DNA of 64,000 nt. It comes from Streptomyces sp. CB01635 (GTDB lineage: Bacteria > Actinomycetota > Actinomycetes > Streptomycetales > Streptomycetaceae). How positions within the stretch are numbered: the first letter of the stretch is position 1; every line of letters begins with the position of its first letter. The notes beneath the pieces were generated by a model that made no database searches, was not told where the DNA came from, and worked only from the letters and a program-made list of their open reading frames with translations. The position numbers were made by a program, and so were the translations under genes. Where the stretch lies: NCBI RefSeq assembly GCF_002803065.1, contig NZ_NNBL01000001.1, forward strand, positions 34,722 to 98,721, in the 5' to 3' direction. Of this stretch, positions 17,273-26,777 are shown one piece after another.

Positions 17273-17371
17273 GCGGGCGATCCTGCCATTTCACTCACCG
17301 TGAGGACCAGGGCGGAGGTCAGGGAACACCGGGGCACGCGCGCGTGGTGACCCCGTACCCTGGTGTGCGAG

Positions 17372-18856
17372 ATGAGCGCGAAGACCTACGAGGTGCGCAC
17401 CTACGGGTGCCAGATGAATGTCCACGACTCCGAGCGGCTCTCCGGCCTCCTTGAGGACGCCGGATACGTCCGTGCGCCCGAGGGCGCCGACGGTGATGCC
17501 GATGTCGTCGTCTTCAACACGTGCGCCGTCCGCGAGAACGCGGACAACAGGCTGTACGGCAATCTCGGTCGCCTGGCGCCGATGAAGACGAAGCGGCCCG
17601 GCATGCAGATCGCCGTCGGCGGCTGCCTCGCGCAGAAGGACCGCGACACCATCGTGCAGCGGGCCCCGTGGGTGGATGTCGTCTTCGGCACGCACAACAT
17701 CGGCAAGCTGCCGGTCCTCCTGGAGCGTGCCCGCGTCCAGGAGGAGGCGCAGGTCGAGATCGCCGAGTCCCTGGAGGCGTTCCCCTCGACGCTGCCCACG
17801 CGCCGCGAGAGCGCGTACGCGGCCTGGGTCTCCATCTCCGTAGGCTGCAACAACACCTGTACCTTCTGCATCGTGCCCGCCCTGCGCGGCAAGGAGAAGG
17901 ACCGCAGGACGGGCGACATCCTCGCCGAGATCGAGGCGCTCGTCGGCGAGGGCGTCAGCGAGATCACGCTGCTCGGCCAGAACGTGAACGCGTACGGCTC
18001 GGACATCGGCGACCGCGAGGCCTTCAGCAAGCTTCTGCGCGCCTGCGGGAAGATCGAGGGCCTGGAGCGGGTGCGCTTCACCTCCCCGCACCCGCGCGAC
18101 TTCACGGACGACGTGATCGCGGCCATGGCCGAGACGCCGAACGTGATGCCGCAGCTGCACATGCCGATGCAGTCCGGCTCGGACACCGTCCTGAAGTCGA
18201 TGCGCCGGTCCTACCGGCAGGAACGCTACCTCGGGATCATCGAGAAGGTGCGCGCCGCGATCCCGCACGCCGCCATCTCCACGGACATCATCGTGGGCTT
18301 CCCCGGCGAGACCGAGGAGGACTTCGAGCAGACCATGCACGCGGTCCGCGAGGCCCGCTTCGCGAATGCCTTCACCTTCCAGTACTCCAAGCGCCCCGGG
18401 ACCCCGGCGGCGACCATGGAGGGCCAGATCCCCAAGGAGGTCGTCCAGGAGCGCTACATGCGCCTGGTCGAGCTCCAGGAGGAGATCTCCTGGGACGAGA
18501 ACAAGAAGCAGGTCGGCCGCACCCTGGAGCTGATGGTCGCCGAGGGCGAGGGCCGCAAGGACGGCGCCACGCACCGCCTGTCCGGCCGCGCCCCCGACAA
18601 CCGCCTGGTGCACTTCACCAAGCCGGACGCCGAGGTGCGCCCCGGTGACGTCGTCACTGTCGAGATCACGTACGCGGCCCCGCACCACCTGCTCGCCGAG
18701 GGCGACGTCCTCGACGTGCGCCGCACGCGCGCGGGTGACGCCTGGGAGAAGCGGAACGCGGAGCCCCAGCAGAAACAGGGCGTCTTGTTGGGCCTGCCCT
18801 CGGTGGGCGTCCCGGCCCCGCTGCCGGCGGCCACGGGCGGCTGCGCCGTCAACTGA
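17372..18856 (+). CDS. miaB: tRNA-2-methylthio-N6-dimethylallyladenosine synthase MiaB
   Basis: A 494-residue radical-SAM methylthiotransferase that turns i6A37 of tRNA into ms2i6A37. The N-terminal UPF0004 domain has Cys13 (YGCQMN), NTCAVREN and GGCLAQ for the auxiliary Fe-S cluster. The radical-SAM motif Cx3Cx2C is Cys159/163/166 in [15 protein letters not shown] domain follows (about 375-450). ATG 17372 is chosen over GTG 17363; a TACCCT -10-like hexamer at 17356-17361 suggests a very short or absent leader. It works after MiaA (20488), which makes i6A37. Confidence 0.96.
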   Translation: MSAKTYEVRTYGCQMNVHDSERLSGLLEDAGYVRAPEGADGDADVVVFNTCAVRENADNRLYGNLGRLAPMKTKRPGMQIAVGGCLAQKDRDTIVQRAPWVDVVFGTHNIGKLPVLLERARVQEEAQVEIAESLEAFPSTLPTRRESAYAAWVSISVGCNNTCTFCIVPALRGKEKDRRTGDILAEIEALVGEGVSEITLLGQNVNAYGSDIGDREAFSKLLRACGKIEGLERVRFTSPHPRDFTDDVIAAMAETPNVMPQLHMPMQSGSDTVLKSMRRSYRQERYLGIIEKVRAAIPHAAISTDIIVGFPGETEEDFEQTMHAVREARFANAFTFQYSKRPGTPAATMEGQIPKEVVQERYMRLVELQEEISWDENKKQVGRTLELMVAEGEGRKDGATHRLSGRAPDNRLVHFTKPDAEVRPGDVVTVEITYAAPHHLLAEGDVLDVRRTRAGDAWEKRNAEPQQKQGVLLGLPSVGVPAPLPAATGGCAVN

Positions 18857-18890
18857 CGGCACCGCTCCCTGCGGGCCACGTGCCGCGCAG

Positions 18891-18896
18891 TAGGCT
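18891..18896 (+). promoter_or_regulatory. -10 element of leaderless-type promoter
   Basis: TAGGCT ends 7 bases before ATG 18904, so transcription would start at or next to the start codon. No ribosome site is visible. Confidence 0.45.
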
Positions 18897-18903
18897 GCCG
18901 ATC

Positions 18904-19629
18904 ATGCTTGTCGCCGCCGCCGTCTGTCCCTGCCCGCCCCTGCTCGTACCCGAGGTCGCCGTGGGCGCGGCCCCCGAGCTGGAGGCCGCGCGCGCGGCCT
19001 GCGACGAGGCCGTCCGCGCGGTCCTGGCCGCCCGGCCCGACCTGATCGTGGTCGTCGGCGAAGGGCCCGCGACCCGTACGCACAAGCACGGCGCCATGGG
19101 CGGTTTCCAGCCGTTCGGTGTCGACCGCGAGGTCCGCCTGGGCGCGGCTCCCGACTCCGAGGCACCGGCGCACCGGCTGCCCCTGTCCCTCACGGTGGGC
19201 GCCTGGCTGCTCGACCGGGCCGGGTGGACCGGCCCTGTGGAGGGCTACGAAGTCGAGAGCGACAGGTCCTGGCCCGCCAACGGCGAGGACGGCGTGCACC
19301 TCGCGGCACGGGCCGACCGCGTGGGATTCCTGGTCATGGGCGACGGGACGGCCTGCCGCAGCGTCAAGGCTCCCGGGTATCTGGACGACCGTGCCGAAGG
19401 GGTCGACGCGTCGATCGCTCAGGCCCTGGGCAACGGCGACCACGACGGATTCTTCGCGACCCTCGACGCGGACCTCGCCCGCGAACTCAAGATCTCCGGC
19501 CGCTCCCCGTGGCAGATTCTCACGGCGGCCTCCGTCGAGGACGAGGACCAGGACGAGTGCCAGAACTGGAGCGTCCTTTACGAGGACGCTCCCTACGGAG
19601 TCGGCTACTTCGTCGCCAGCTGGTCGTAG
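18904..19629 (+). CDS. Class III extradiol ring-cleavage dioxygenase-like protein
   Basis: A 241-residue protein of the LigB/MEMO-like class III dioxygenase superfamily. The N-terminus MLVAAAVCPCPPLLVPEVA places a hydrophobic start and Pro-rich loop like those of family members annotated in Streptomyces between miaB and miaA. The later segments include DLIVVVGEGPATRTHKHGA and SLTVGAWLLDRAG. The metal-binding His set is not obvious, so catalytic activity is unproven. The acidic stretch EDEDQDECQNW near the C-terminus is unusual. The role is unknown. Confidence 0.7.
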   Translation: MLVAAAVCPCPPLLVPEVAVGAAPELEAARAACDEAVRAVLAARPDLIVVVGEGPATRTHKHGAMGGFQPFGVDREVRLGAAPDSEAPAHRLPLSLTVGAWLLDRAGWTGPVEGYEVESDRSWPANGEDGVHLAARADRVGFLVMGDGTACRSVKAPGYLDDRAEGVDASIAQALGNGDHDGFFATLDADLARELKISGRSPWQILTAASVEDEDQDECQNWSVLYEDAPYGVGYFVASWS

Positions 19630-19671
19630 ACGAGCGCGCACGCACTTGTAGCAGAGCGCTCACAGACGAAA

Positions 19672-19711
19672 GGTGACGGTCGCGGAACCGCAAGGGTCCG
19701 CGACCGTCACC
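19672..19711. terminator. Bidirectional terminator
   Basis: A perfect 15-base stem (19672-19686 with 19697-19711) encloses a 10-base loop between convergent genes ending at 19629 and 19730. Confidence 0.8.
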
Positions 19712-19729
19712 GTGTGCGGGTACCGCGTC

Positions 19730-19993
19730 TCAGGAGGCGGGAGGAGGTGGCGGGGTGGCCCCACCGCCCGAGCTACCGCCCTTGTCCTGGCCCGGACCCC
19801 CGAAGCGGTCCATAGCGTCCTTGGCCTTGCTCGTGCCTGTCTGGATCTGGTCGCTGTACTTGCCCTGGGTCTTCTGGTCGGCCGTCTTCCCGGCCTTGTC
19901 CAGACCCTGGTCGATCTTGTCCCCGTGCTGCTGCGCGAGGTCCGAGGCCTTGTCCTTGCTGAGCTTGGCTTTCAGCGTGTCCATGATTCCCAT
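19730..19993 (-). CDS. MT0933-like antitoxin family protein
   Basis: An 87-residue hydrophilic protein starting MGIMDTLKAKLSKDKASDL and continuing with DKIDQGLDKAGK and GKYSDQIQTGTSKAKDA. This is the pattern of the Rv0909/MT0933 antitoxin family, which in mycobacteria precedes a toxin of the SRPBCC type. The C-terminus is Gly/Pro-rich. AAGG lies 8 bases before the ATG. No toxin gene is adjacent: the neighbour upstream on the same strand is a small acidic protein. In Streptomyces such proteins are common without a toxin, so the antitoxin name may be misleading; a general stress role is possible. Confidence 0.75.
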   Translation of the reverse strand: MGIMDTLKAKLSKDKASDLAQQHGDKIDQGLDKAGKTADQKTQGKYSDQIQTGTSKAKDAMDRFGGPGQDKGGSSGGGATPPPPPAS

Positions 19994-20017
19994 GGGTTCA
20001 CCTTCACTGGCGGGGGA

Positions 20018-20305
20018 CTACTTGCGGGCGCTGTCACCGGCCTCGTTGTCGGCGGCCTGCTCCGCGGACTGCTGCTTCGGGATCTCCACGGGCTCCGCCG
20101 TGGCGGGCTCGGGGGTATCGGCAGCCTCCGTGGACGCCTCCGGCGCCGCAGCGTCGGCGGCTGCGGAGGTGTCGGCAGCCTCGGAAGTCCCGGCGGAGGA
20201 GCCCTCGGCCTCGGGCTCGGCCGTCAGAGTGGCGGCCTGCGCCTCACTGGTTGACGCCTCCTCCGTGTCCTTCGACTTCCGGCGGAACCTGGCGAAAACA
20301 CCCAT
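20018..20305 (-). CDS. Small acidic low-complexity protein
   Basis: A 95-residue protein with a basic N-terminus (MGVFARFRRKSK) followed by an Ala/Glu/Thr/Ser-rich, strongly acidic and probably disordered body. GGAG lies 5 bases before the ATG, and codon use is typical of the neighbours. It lies 24 bases upstream of the antitoxin-like gene on the same strand, so they form one operon. I do not recognise a fold. The basic N-terminal patch and acidic tail could bind membrane or nucleic acid. It diverges from miaA, with about 180 bases between. Confidence 0.65.
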   Translation of the reverse strand: MGVFARFRRKSKDTEEASTSEAQAATLTAEPEAEGSSAGTSEAADTSAAADAAAPEASTEAADTPEPATAEPVEIPKQQSAEQAADNEAGDSARK

Positions 20306-20487
20306 TTCAACTCCATACGTTACTCGTGCGGGCGAAATCCCGCGTCGCCCGGTGCGTCCGATTGCATCGCCCGGGCCTGAGGTACTCGAAACCGGCGGTC
20401 GGAACCTCGCAACAGGGAACGACCCCGGACCTGTGGCGTCACGTAGCTCGTTCGGGAAGACGTCCCGAGGTTTGCGAGACTGGGGCG

Positions 20488-21426
20488 GTGAGTAGTGCAG
20501 CTCCCGCTCCGCGGGTCATCGCCGTCGTCGGACCCACTGCGGCCGGAAAGTCCGATCTGGGTGTTTTTCTCGCCAGAGAGCTGGGCGGTGAGGTCGTCAA
20601 CGCCGACTCCATGCAGCTCTACCGGGGGATGGACATCGGCACCGCCAAACTGACGCCCGAGGAACGTGACGGGGTGCCGCACCACCTCCTGGACATCTGG
20701 GACGTCACCGAGGCGGCCAGCGTCGCGGAATACCAGAAACTCGCCCGCGCCGAGATCGACCGGCTGCTCGCCGCAGGACGCTGGCCCGTCCTGGTCGGCG
20801 GCTCCGGCCTCTACGTCCGCGGAGCGGTGGACCACCTGGAGTTCCCGGGCACCGACCCCGAGGTGCGCGCACGCCTGGAGGAGGAGCTCACCCTGCGCGG
20901 CTCCGGCGCCCTGCACGCCCGCCTCGCCGTCTGCGACCCCGGGGCCGCCAAGGCGATCCTGCCGAGCAACGGCCGGCGCATCGTCCGGGCCCTCGAAGTC
21001 ATCGAGATCACAGGCAAGCCCTTCACGGCCAACCTGCCCGGACATGAGTCCGTCTACGACACCGTCCAGATCGGCGTGGACGTGGCGCGCCCCGAACTTG
21101 ACGAGCGCATCGCAACCCGCGTCGACCGCATGTGGGACGCCGGGCTCGTGGACGAGGTGCGCACCCTGGAGGAGCGCGGCCTGCGGGAAGGGCGTACGGC
21201 GTCGCGCGCGCTCGGCTACCAGCAGGTGCTCGCCGCGCTGGCCGGGGAGTGCACCGAGGGCGAGGCGCGCGCCGAGACCGTCCGCGCCACCAAGCGCTTC
21301 GCGCGCCGTCAGGACTCGTGGTTCCGGCGCGATCCGCGCGTCCACTGGCTCAGCGGCGAGGCGGCCGAACGCGGGGAACTCCCGGCCCGGGCAATGACGT
21401 TGATCGAACGACCGGTTACAGCCTGA
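20488..21426 (+). CDS. miaA: tRNA dimethylallyltransferase MiaA
   Basis: A 312-residue MiaA, which transfers the dimethylallyl group of DMAPP to N6 of A37 in tRNAs reading UNN codons. The P-loop is GPTAAGKS (15-22), followed by VNADSMQLYRGMDIGTAK and VGGSGLYVRG. The C-terminal region has the conserved SRALGYQQV and TKRFARRQDSWFRRD. GTG 20488 is the start; the frame is open upstream to 20251, but that part overlaps the promoter region. A GAGACT hexamer 6 bases before the start may be the -10 of a leaderless transcript. Its product feeds MiaB. Confidence 0.96.
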   Translation: MSSAAPAPRVIAVVGPTAAGKSDLGVFLARELGGEVVNADSMQLYRGMDIGTAKLTPEERDGVPHHLLDIWDVTEAASVAEYQKLARAEIDRLLAAGRWPVLVGGSGLYVRGAVDHLEFPGTDPEVRARLEEELTLRGSGALHARLAVCDPGAAKAILPSNGRRIVRALEVIEITGKPFTANLPGHESVYDTVQIGVDVARPELDERIATRVDRMWDAGLVDEVRTLEERGLREGRTASRALGYQQVLAALAGECTEGEARAETVRATKRFARRQDSWFRRDPRVHWLSGEAAERGELPARAMTLIERPVTA

Positions 21427-21527
21427 TCACGTGATGGCATCGGGACGCTCCGGCCGTCATCGCGGCCCCTGGGAGCGTGCCATCATCGACCATCGATCGA
21501 CCAGTGGAGTCCGAAGTGGGAGGGCGC

Positions 21528-22001
21528 GTGGCGATGGAGGCCGGCCCTCGTGACACCGCACCCGGCGGGGAACAGCTGAGCCCTGACGGACCGGACGCGA
21601 CCCCGGACGGTGTGATCGCCGACGGCCCCACGGCCGAGGAGCTCGCATCGCAGACCGGAGGCGCCGAGGTCGAGGTGGAGCTGCGCCCGCAGCGGCGCCT
21701 GCGCCTGTGGCAGCTCGCGCCCATTGTGATCCTCTCCGCGATCGGCTCGCTGATGTTCGCCTTCCCGCTCTTCTTCGAGTTCGGGGACGGCGGAGCCGTC
21801 GTGGCGATGTTGGGGCTGCTGATCAGCTCCTGCGCCGCCGGCTGGGGAATGATGGCCGCGCGCCGCGTCGGCTACACCTGGCCCGGCTTCCCGGCCCGGG
21901 GATCGGGCCGGCGCCCGGACTGGCGGGTCGTCGGCGCGTACGCAGTCGTGGTTGCCGCAGTCGCCGTCCTCGCCGTGTGGCGCGTCGCCCGCCTGCGCTA
22001 G
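21528..22001 (+). CDS. Hypothetical two/three-helix membrane protein
   Basis: About 157 residues. A polar acidic N-terminus of about 65 residues (with EVEVELRPQRRLRLW before the membrane) leads to hydrophobic segments of about 20 residues: APIVILSAIGSLMFAFPLFF, VVAMLGLLISSCAAGWGMM and AYAVVVAAVAVLAVWRV. It probably has three membrane helices. The start is uncertain: GTG 21528 and ATG 21534 share a GGGAGG ribosome site, and GTG 21516 is a third option. It lies between miaA and dapF on the same strand, a conserved position in Streptomyces. Function unknown. Confidence 0.7.
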   Translation: MAMEAGPRDTAPGGEQLSPDGPDATPDGVIADGPTAEELASQTGGAEVEVELRPQRRLRLWQLAPIVILSAIGSLMFAFPLFFEFGDGGAVVAMLGLLISSCAAGWGMMAARRVGYTWPGFPARGSGRRPDWRVVGAYAVVVAAVAVLAVWRVARLR

Positions 22002-22073
22002 TGCTTTTCGTTCGGATCAGGCTGGGCCGGTCCGCGTAACGGGACGTCCCGATGGGTTGTCGTCGCCACCCCG

Positions 22074-22079
22074 TACGAT
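22074..22079 (+). promoter_or_regulatory. -10 element upstream of dapF
   Basis: TACGAT ends 6 bases before the dapF ATG at 22086, which predicts a leaderless mRNA. A GAGGA next to the ATG is too close to act as a normal ribosome site. Confidence 0.45.
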
Positions 22080-22085
22080 CGAGGA

Positions 22086-22964
22086 ATGAGCACGCGGATC
22101 GCCTTCCTCAAGGGGCACGGGACCGAGAACGACTTCGTGATCGTCCCCGACCCGGAGAACGCCCTGGAGCTGCCCCCGGCGGCCGTCGCAGCCCTGTGCG
22201 ACCGACGAGCCGGAATCGGCGGTGACGGCCTGCTGCACGTGGTGCGCTCCGCAGCCCACCCCGACGCGCGGCACCTGGCTTCCGAGGCCGAGTGGTTCAT
22301 GGACTACCGCAATGGCGACGGCTCGGTCGCCGAGATGTGCGGCAACGGCGTGCGTGTGTTCGCCCACTATCTTCAGCGCGCCGGCCATGTCGGCGAGGGC
22401 GACCTCGCGGTGGCCACGCGCGGAGGCGTGAAGAGCGTGCACATCGACAAGGAGGGCGACATCACGGTCGGCATGGGCAAGGCCCTCCTCCCCGAAGGGG
22501 ATGTCACCGTCAGCGTCGCCGACCACAGCTGGCCCGCGCGCAACGTGAACATGGGCAACCCCCACGCCGTCGCCTTCGTGGACGACCTCGCCCAGGCCGG
22601 CAACCTCTTCTCCGCCCCGCCCTTCACCCCGGCCACGGCCTACCCGGACGGGGTGAACGTCGAGTTCGTCGTCGACCGCGGCCCCCGTCGCGTAGCCATG
22701 AGGGTCCACGAGCGTGGCGTGGGCGAGACCCGCTCGTGCGGCACGGGCGCGTGCGCCGTGGCCGTCGCGGCGGCCCGCAGGGACGGCCTGGACCCGGCGG
22801 TCACCGGATCGCCGGTGACGTACGCAGTGGATCTGCCCGGCGGACAGCTGGTGATCACGGAGCGGGCCGACGGGGAGATCGAGATGACAGGACCCGCGGT
22901 GATCGTCGCCGAGGGAGAGATCGACACGGACTGGCTGGCGGGTCTCGAAACCGTAAACCCCTGA
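22086..22964 (+). CDS. dapF: Diaminopimelate epimerase DapF
   Basis: A 292-residue enzyme that interconverts LL- and meso-diaminopimelate for lysine and peptidoglycan. Streptomyces walls contain LL-DAP, so this enzyme supplies the meso form for lysine. The two catalytic Cys are Cys85 (EMCGNGVRVF) and Cys218 (RSCGTGACAVA), each in its conserved motif, and the N-terminal half has FLKGHGTENDFV. It is intact and of normal length. It is followed by rshA after about 140 bases. Confidence 0.96.
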   Translation: MSTRIAFLKGHGTENDFVIVPDPENALELPPAAVAALCDRRAGIGGDGLLHVVRSAAHPDARHLASEAEWFMDYRNGDGSVAEMCGNGVRVFAHYLQRAGHVGEGDLAVATRGGVKSVHIDKEGDITVGMGKALLPEGDVTVSVADHSWPARNVNMGNPHAVAFVDDLAQAGNLFSAPPFTPATAYPDGVNVEFVVDRGPRRVAMRVHERGVGETRSCGTGACAVAVAAARRDGLDPAVTGSPVTYAVDLPGGQLVITERADGEIEMTGPAVIVAEGEIDTDWLAGLETVNP

Positions 22965-23101
22965 ACGTTCGCTCGAATGGGTGATCCGTTTCACGCTGGG
23001 CGAGAGGGGGACTGCTCCACGTGATGGGCTCGGTAGCATCAAGCACCGGCCCGGGCGGGAACCCCGCAGACCGCCGCCGGTCGACGCAGCCGGAGGTGCT
23101 C

Positions 23102-25231
23102 ATGAGTGCGGAGGCGACCAATCCCGCGACGCCGGGCCCGGTCACACCGGGCGCGCACCGCCGGCGCGGCCGTCCCCGGATCGACCTGCGCCGCATCGGC
23201 TGGGCCGCGCTCCTCGGCCCCGCCGCGGGCAACCGGCTGCCCGACGCGATCGGACACGTGGTCGAGGCCCACCGGGCCCACCACCCGGAAGCCCCCCTTG
23301 AGCCGCTGCGCCGGGCATACGTCCTCGCCGAGTCCTCCCACCGGGGACAGATGCGCAAGAGCGGCGAGCCCTACATCACACACCCCCTCGCCGTGACGCT
23401 GATCCTCGCCGAGCTGGGCGCCGAGACCACGACGCTGACCGCGTCCCTCCTCCACGACACCGTCGAGGACACCGAGGTGACGCTCGATCAAGTGCGTACG
23501 GAATTCGGCGAAGAGGTCGCCTATCTCGTCGACGGCGTGACCAAGCTCGAAAAGGTCGACTACGGAGCGGCCGCCGAACCCGAGACCTTCCGCAAGATGC
23601 TCGTCGCCACCGGCAACGACGTGCGGGTCATGTCGATCAAACTCGCCGACCGGCTGCACAACATGCGCACCCTCGGCGTGATGCGCCCCGAGAAACAGGC
23701 GCGCATCGCCAAGGTCACCCGGGACGTGCTCATCCCGCTCGCAGAACGCCTCGGCGTCCAGGCACTCAAGACCGAGCTCGAGGACCTCGTCTTCGCGATC
23801 TTGCACCCCGACGAGTACACGGTGACCCGCGAGCTCATCGCGGCCAACGACGCGCGGCACACCGACCCCCTCGCGGAGATCGCCGAGGACGCCCGCGCCG
23901 TCCTGAAGGACGCCGGGATCACGGCCGAAGTACTGATCAGGCCACGGCACTTCGTCTCCGTGCACCGGTCGAGACGCAAGCGCGGAACACTGCGCGGTGC
24001 GGACTTCGGGCGCCTGCTGGTGCTCGTCGGCGAGGACGCCGACTGCTACGGGGTGCTCGGCGAGCTGCACACGTGCTTCACGCCGGTCGTCTCGGAGTTC
24101 AAGGACTTCATCGCTGTACCGAAGTTCAACCTGTACCAGTCGCTGCACACAGCCGTGTCGCGCGGTGACGGGGAGGTCGCCGAAGTCCTCATCCGTACCC
24201 ACCAGATGCACAAGGTCGCCGAGGCCGGCGTCGTCGCCCTCGGAAATCCCTACGCTCCTCCTTCGGAGGAGCAGGCCGACAGCGACGGGGAGCGCGCCGA
24301 CCCGACCAGGCCCGGCTGGCTCTCCCGCCTCCTCGACTGGCAGGAGGCCGCCCCGGACGCGGACACCTTCTGGTCGACGCTGCGCGAAGACCTCGCCCAG
24401 GACCGCGAGATCACCGTCTTCCGGCCCGACGGCGGCACGCTCGGCCTGCCCGCGGGCGCCAGCTGCGTCGATGCCGCGTACGCCCAGTACGGCGAGGACG
24501 CCCACGCCTGCATCGGAGCCCGCGTCAACGGCCGGCTGGCGACGCTCAGCACGGTCCTGAGCGACGGGGACACCGTTCAGCTCCTCATGGGCCAGGACCC
24601 CGCTTCCGAGCCCTCCAGGGACTGGCTCGACCACGCCCGTACGCCCGCCGCGCGCATCGCCATCCGGCGCTGGCTCACGACCCACCCGGCCACACCCCAG
24701 CCCGAGCCCGAGGACCGGCGCACCCCGGAGCCGGCCCCCAGGACGCCTCAAGGCGCACCTGCGGGCCGCCCCGCCGAGGCGAACGCCGTCGTGGACCAGC
24801 CGGGCGCCACGGTCCGCCTCGCGGGCTGCTGCACGCCCGTGCCACCCGACGCGGTGACCGCCTTCGCCGTACGCGGCGGTGTCGTGACCGTGCACCGCGC
24901 GGAGTGTCACGGCGTGGAGCGCATGAAGAGCGCGGGGCGCGCCGAGGTCGGCGTGCACTGGGGCGACACCACGCAGTGCCGGGTCTCCCTGATCGCCGAG
25001 TCCTTCAGCCGGCCGCATCTGCTGGCCGATCTCACCGAAGCCATCGCCTTGGAGAGCGTCGCCGTCATCTCCGCGACCGTGGAACCGCCGACCCAGGGCC
25101 GTGTGCGCCACACCTACACGCTCCAACTCCCCGACGCGACAACGCTCCCCGCACTGATGCGCGCCATGCGCAACATCGCAGGGGTGTACGACGTCAGCCG
25201 CGCGCAGCACTCCGCCCAGACCAGCTCGTAG
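23102..25231 (+). CDS. rshA: RelA/SpoT homologue RshA
   Basis: A 709-residue RSH-type protein, the second RelA/SpoT homologue known in S. coelicolor. The N-terminal HD hydrolase domain is intact (His80, His94, His118-Asp119 in SLLHDTVEDTEVT). The synthetase domain follows (about 270-390) with FKDFIAVPKFNLYQSLHT and EVLIRT, but its ATP-binding motif is divergent (RPRHFVSVHRSRRKRG instead of GRPKH-YSIY-K). A TGS domain (about 430-500, ITVFRPDGGTLGLPAGASCVD), a Cys-containing region (LAGCCTPVPPD) and an ACT-like end follow. ATG 23102 has GGAGG at 5 bases. I infer mainly (p)ppGpp hydrolysis. Confidence 0.9.
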   Translation: MSAEATNPATPGPVTPGAHRRRGRPRIDLRRIGWAALLGPAAGNRLPDAIGHVVEAHRAHHPEAPLEPLRRAYVLAESSHRGQMRKSGEPYITHPLAVTLILAELGAETTTLTASLLHDTVEDTEVTLDQVRTEFGEEVAYLVDGVTKLEKVDYGAAAEPETFRKMLVATGNDVRVMSIKLADRLHNMRTLGVMRPEKQARIAKVTRDVLIPLAERLGVQALKTELEDLVFAILHPDEYTVTRELIAANDARHTDPLAEIAEDARAVLKDAGITAEVLIRPRHFVSVHRSRRKRGTLRGADFGRLLVLVGEDADCYGVLGELHTCFTPVVSEFKDFIAVPKFNLYQSLHTAVSRGDGEVAEVLIRTHQMHKVAEAGVVALGNPYAPPSEEQADSDGERADPTRPGWLSRLLDWQEAAPDADTFWSTLREDLAQDREITVFRPDGGTLGLPAGASCVDAAYAQYGEDAHACIGARVNGRLATLSTVLSDGDTVQLLMGQDPASEPSRDWLDHARTPAARIAIRRWLTTHPATPQPEPEDRRTPEPAPRTPQGAPAGRPAEANAVVDQPGATVRLAGCCTPVPPDAVTAFAVRGGVVTVHRAECHGVERMKSAGRAEVGVHWGDTTQCRVSLIAESFSRPHLLADLTEAIALESVAVISATVEPPTQGRVRHTYTLQLPDATTLPALMRAMRNIAGVYDVSRAQHSAQTSS

Positions 25232-25298
25232 GGTCTCGTTCGGGTGGGTGTGGCGCGTCCCGCCCGGGTCCGGACGCGGGCGCTGGTAGCCGTAGTTC

Positions 25299-26777
25299 AT
25301 GCTGCTCACCCCCCGCACCATCCGCATGGGCGCCGCGCTCGTCGCCGCGGCCGCCTCCACCGCACTTCTCGCCGCGAGCGCCCCGCCGCCGGCCGTCCCG
25401 CTGGGCATCGGAGACCGGCTCTTCCCGCACCTGGGCAACCCTGGTTACGACGTGGAGTCGTACGACATCGCGTTCACGTACCACGGCGACAACAAGAAGC
25501 CGCTCGATGCCGTCACCAAGATCGAGGCCACGGCGACCGCCCGCCTCGAGCAGGTGAATCTCGACTTCTCGCACGGAACCGTCCGCTCCGTGGAGGTCAA
25601 CGGCAGTCCCGCGCGGTTCGACACCAGCGACGAAGACCTGGTCGTCACGCCCGAGAGGGCCGTCCCGGAGGGTGCCCCGCTGGAGATCACGGTGCGGCAC
25701 ACCAGCAACCCGGTGCCCGGCAAGGAGGAGGGGGGCTGGGTGCAGACCAAGGACGGTCTCGCCATGGCCAATCAGGCCGACGCCGGGCACCGTGTGTTCC
25801 CGAGCAACGACCATCCTTCGGACAAGGCCCTGTTCACGCTCCGGGTCACCGCCCCCAAGGCGCTCACGGTCGTGGCCAACGGGGTGCCCTTCCTGAAGAT
25901 GCGCCACGGCGCGGACACCAGCTGGTCGTACCGCACCCTCCACCCCATGGCCACCGAGCTGGCGCAGGTCTCGATCGGTAACTCCGCGGTGCTGCATCGG
26001 GAGGGGCCGCACGGGCTTCCCGTCCGCGACGTGGTGCCCGCCAAGGACCGGAAGGTCCTCGAACCGTGGCTCAAGAAGACGCCCGCCCAGCTCGCCTGGA
26101 TGGAAGGGAAGGTCGGCAGCTACCCCTTCGAGAACTACGGCCTCCTGATCGCCCAGGCCCGGACCGGCTTCGAGCTCGAGACCCAGACGCTCTCCCTCTT
26201 CGAGAAGGAGATCTTCACGGAGCCCGCGTACCCCGCCTGGTACATCGACTCGATCATGGTCCACGAGATGGCGCACCAGTGGTTCGGCGACAGCGTCAGC
26301 CCCCGCACCTGGTCCGACCTGTGGCTGAACGAGGGGCATGCCAGCTGGTACGAGGCCCTCTACGCCCAGGAGAAGGGCCACCAGTCCATGGCCAAGCGCA
26401 TGCGTGCGGCCTACCGCGCCTCGGACGGCTGGCGCGCCGCGGGTGGCCCGCCGGCCTCCCCCAAGGGCCCGAAGCCGGGCCAGAAGATCAGCATCTTCCG
26501 GCCGGTGGTCTACGACGGCAGCGCCCTCGTCCTCTACGCGCTCCGCCAGGAGATCGGCACCCCGGCCTTCGAGCGCCTGGAGCGCGACTGGGTGCGCACG
26601 CACCGTGACGGCACGGCGAGCACGGCGGACTTCATCAGCCTGGCTTCGCAGACCTCGGGCCGCGATCTCCAGGGCTTCCTCCGGGCCTGGCTCTACGGGA
26701 AGAAGACGCCGCCGATGCCGGGGCACCCGGACTGGAAGTCGACGCCGGTGGCGAAGGCGAAGCCGGCCAAGGGGTAG
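25299..26777 (+). CDS. Secreted M1-family metallopeptidase
   Basis: A 492-residue zinc aminopeptidase-like protein with a signal peptide (RTIRMGAALVAAAASTALL, cleavage near residue 28). The zinc motif HEMAHQW is at 322-328, with the third ligand Glu345 in LWLNEGHASW. The usual GAMEN exopeptidase motif is not present as such; GFELETQT occupies its place, as in actinobacterial relatives. The beta-sheet N-terminal domain typical of M1 enzymes precedes the catalytic domain. It is probably exported and degrades peptides outside the cell. The start is ATG 25299, 67 bases after rshA. A short 225-base region before hflX has no other gene. Confidence 0.9.
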   Translation: MLLTPRTIRMGAALVAAAASTALLAASAPPPAVPLGIGDRLFPHLGNPGYDVESYDIAFTYHGDNKKPLDAVTKIEATATARLEQVNLDFSHGTVRSVEVNGSPARFDTSDEDLVVTPERAVPEGAPLEITVRHTSNPVPGKEEGGWVQTKDGLAMANQADAGHRVFPSNDHPSDKALFTLRVTAPKALTVVANGVPFLKMRHGADTSWSYRTLHPMATELAQVSIGNSAVLHREGPHGLPVRDVVPAKDRKVLEPWLKKTPAQLAWMEGKVGSYPFENYGLLIAQARTGFELETQTLSLFEKEIFTEPAYPAWYIDSIMVHEMAHQWFGDSVSPRTWSDLWLNEGHASWYEALYAQEKGHQSMAKRMRAAYRASDGWRAAGGPPASPKGPKPGQKISIFRPVVYDGSALVLYALRQEIGTPAFERLERDWVRTHRDGTASTADFISLASQTSGRDLQGFLRAWLYGKKTPPMPGHPDWKSTPVAKAKPAKG

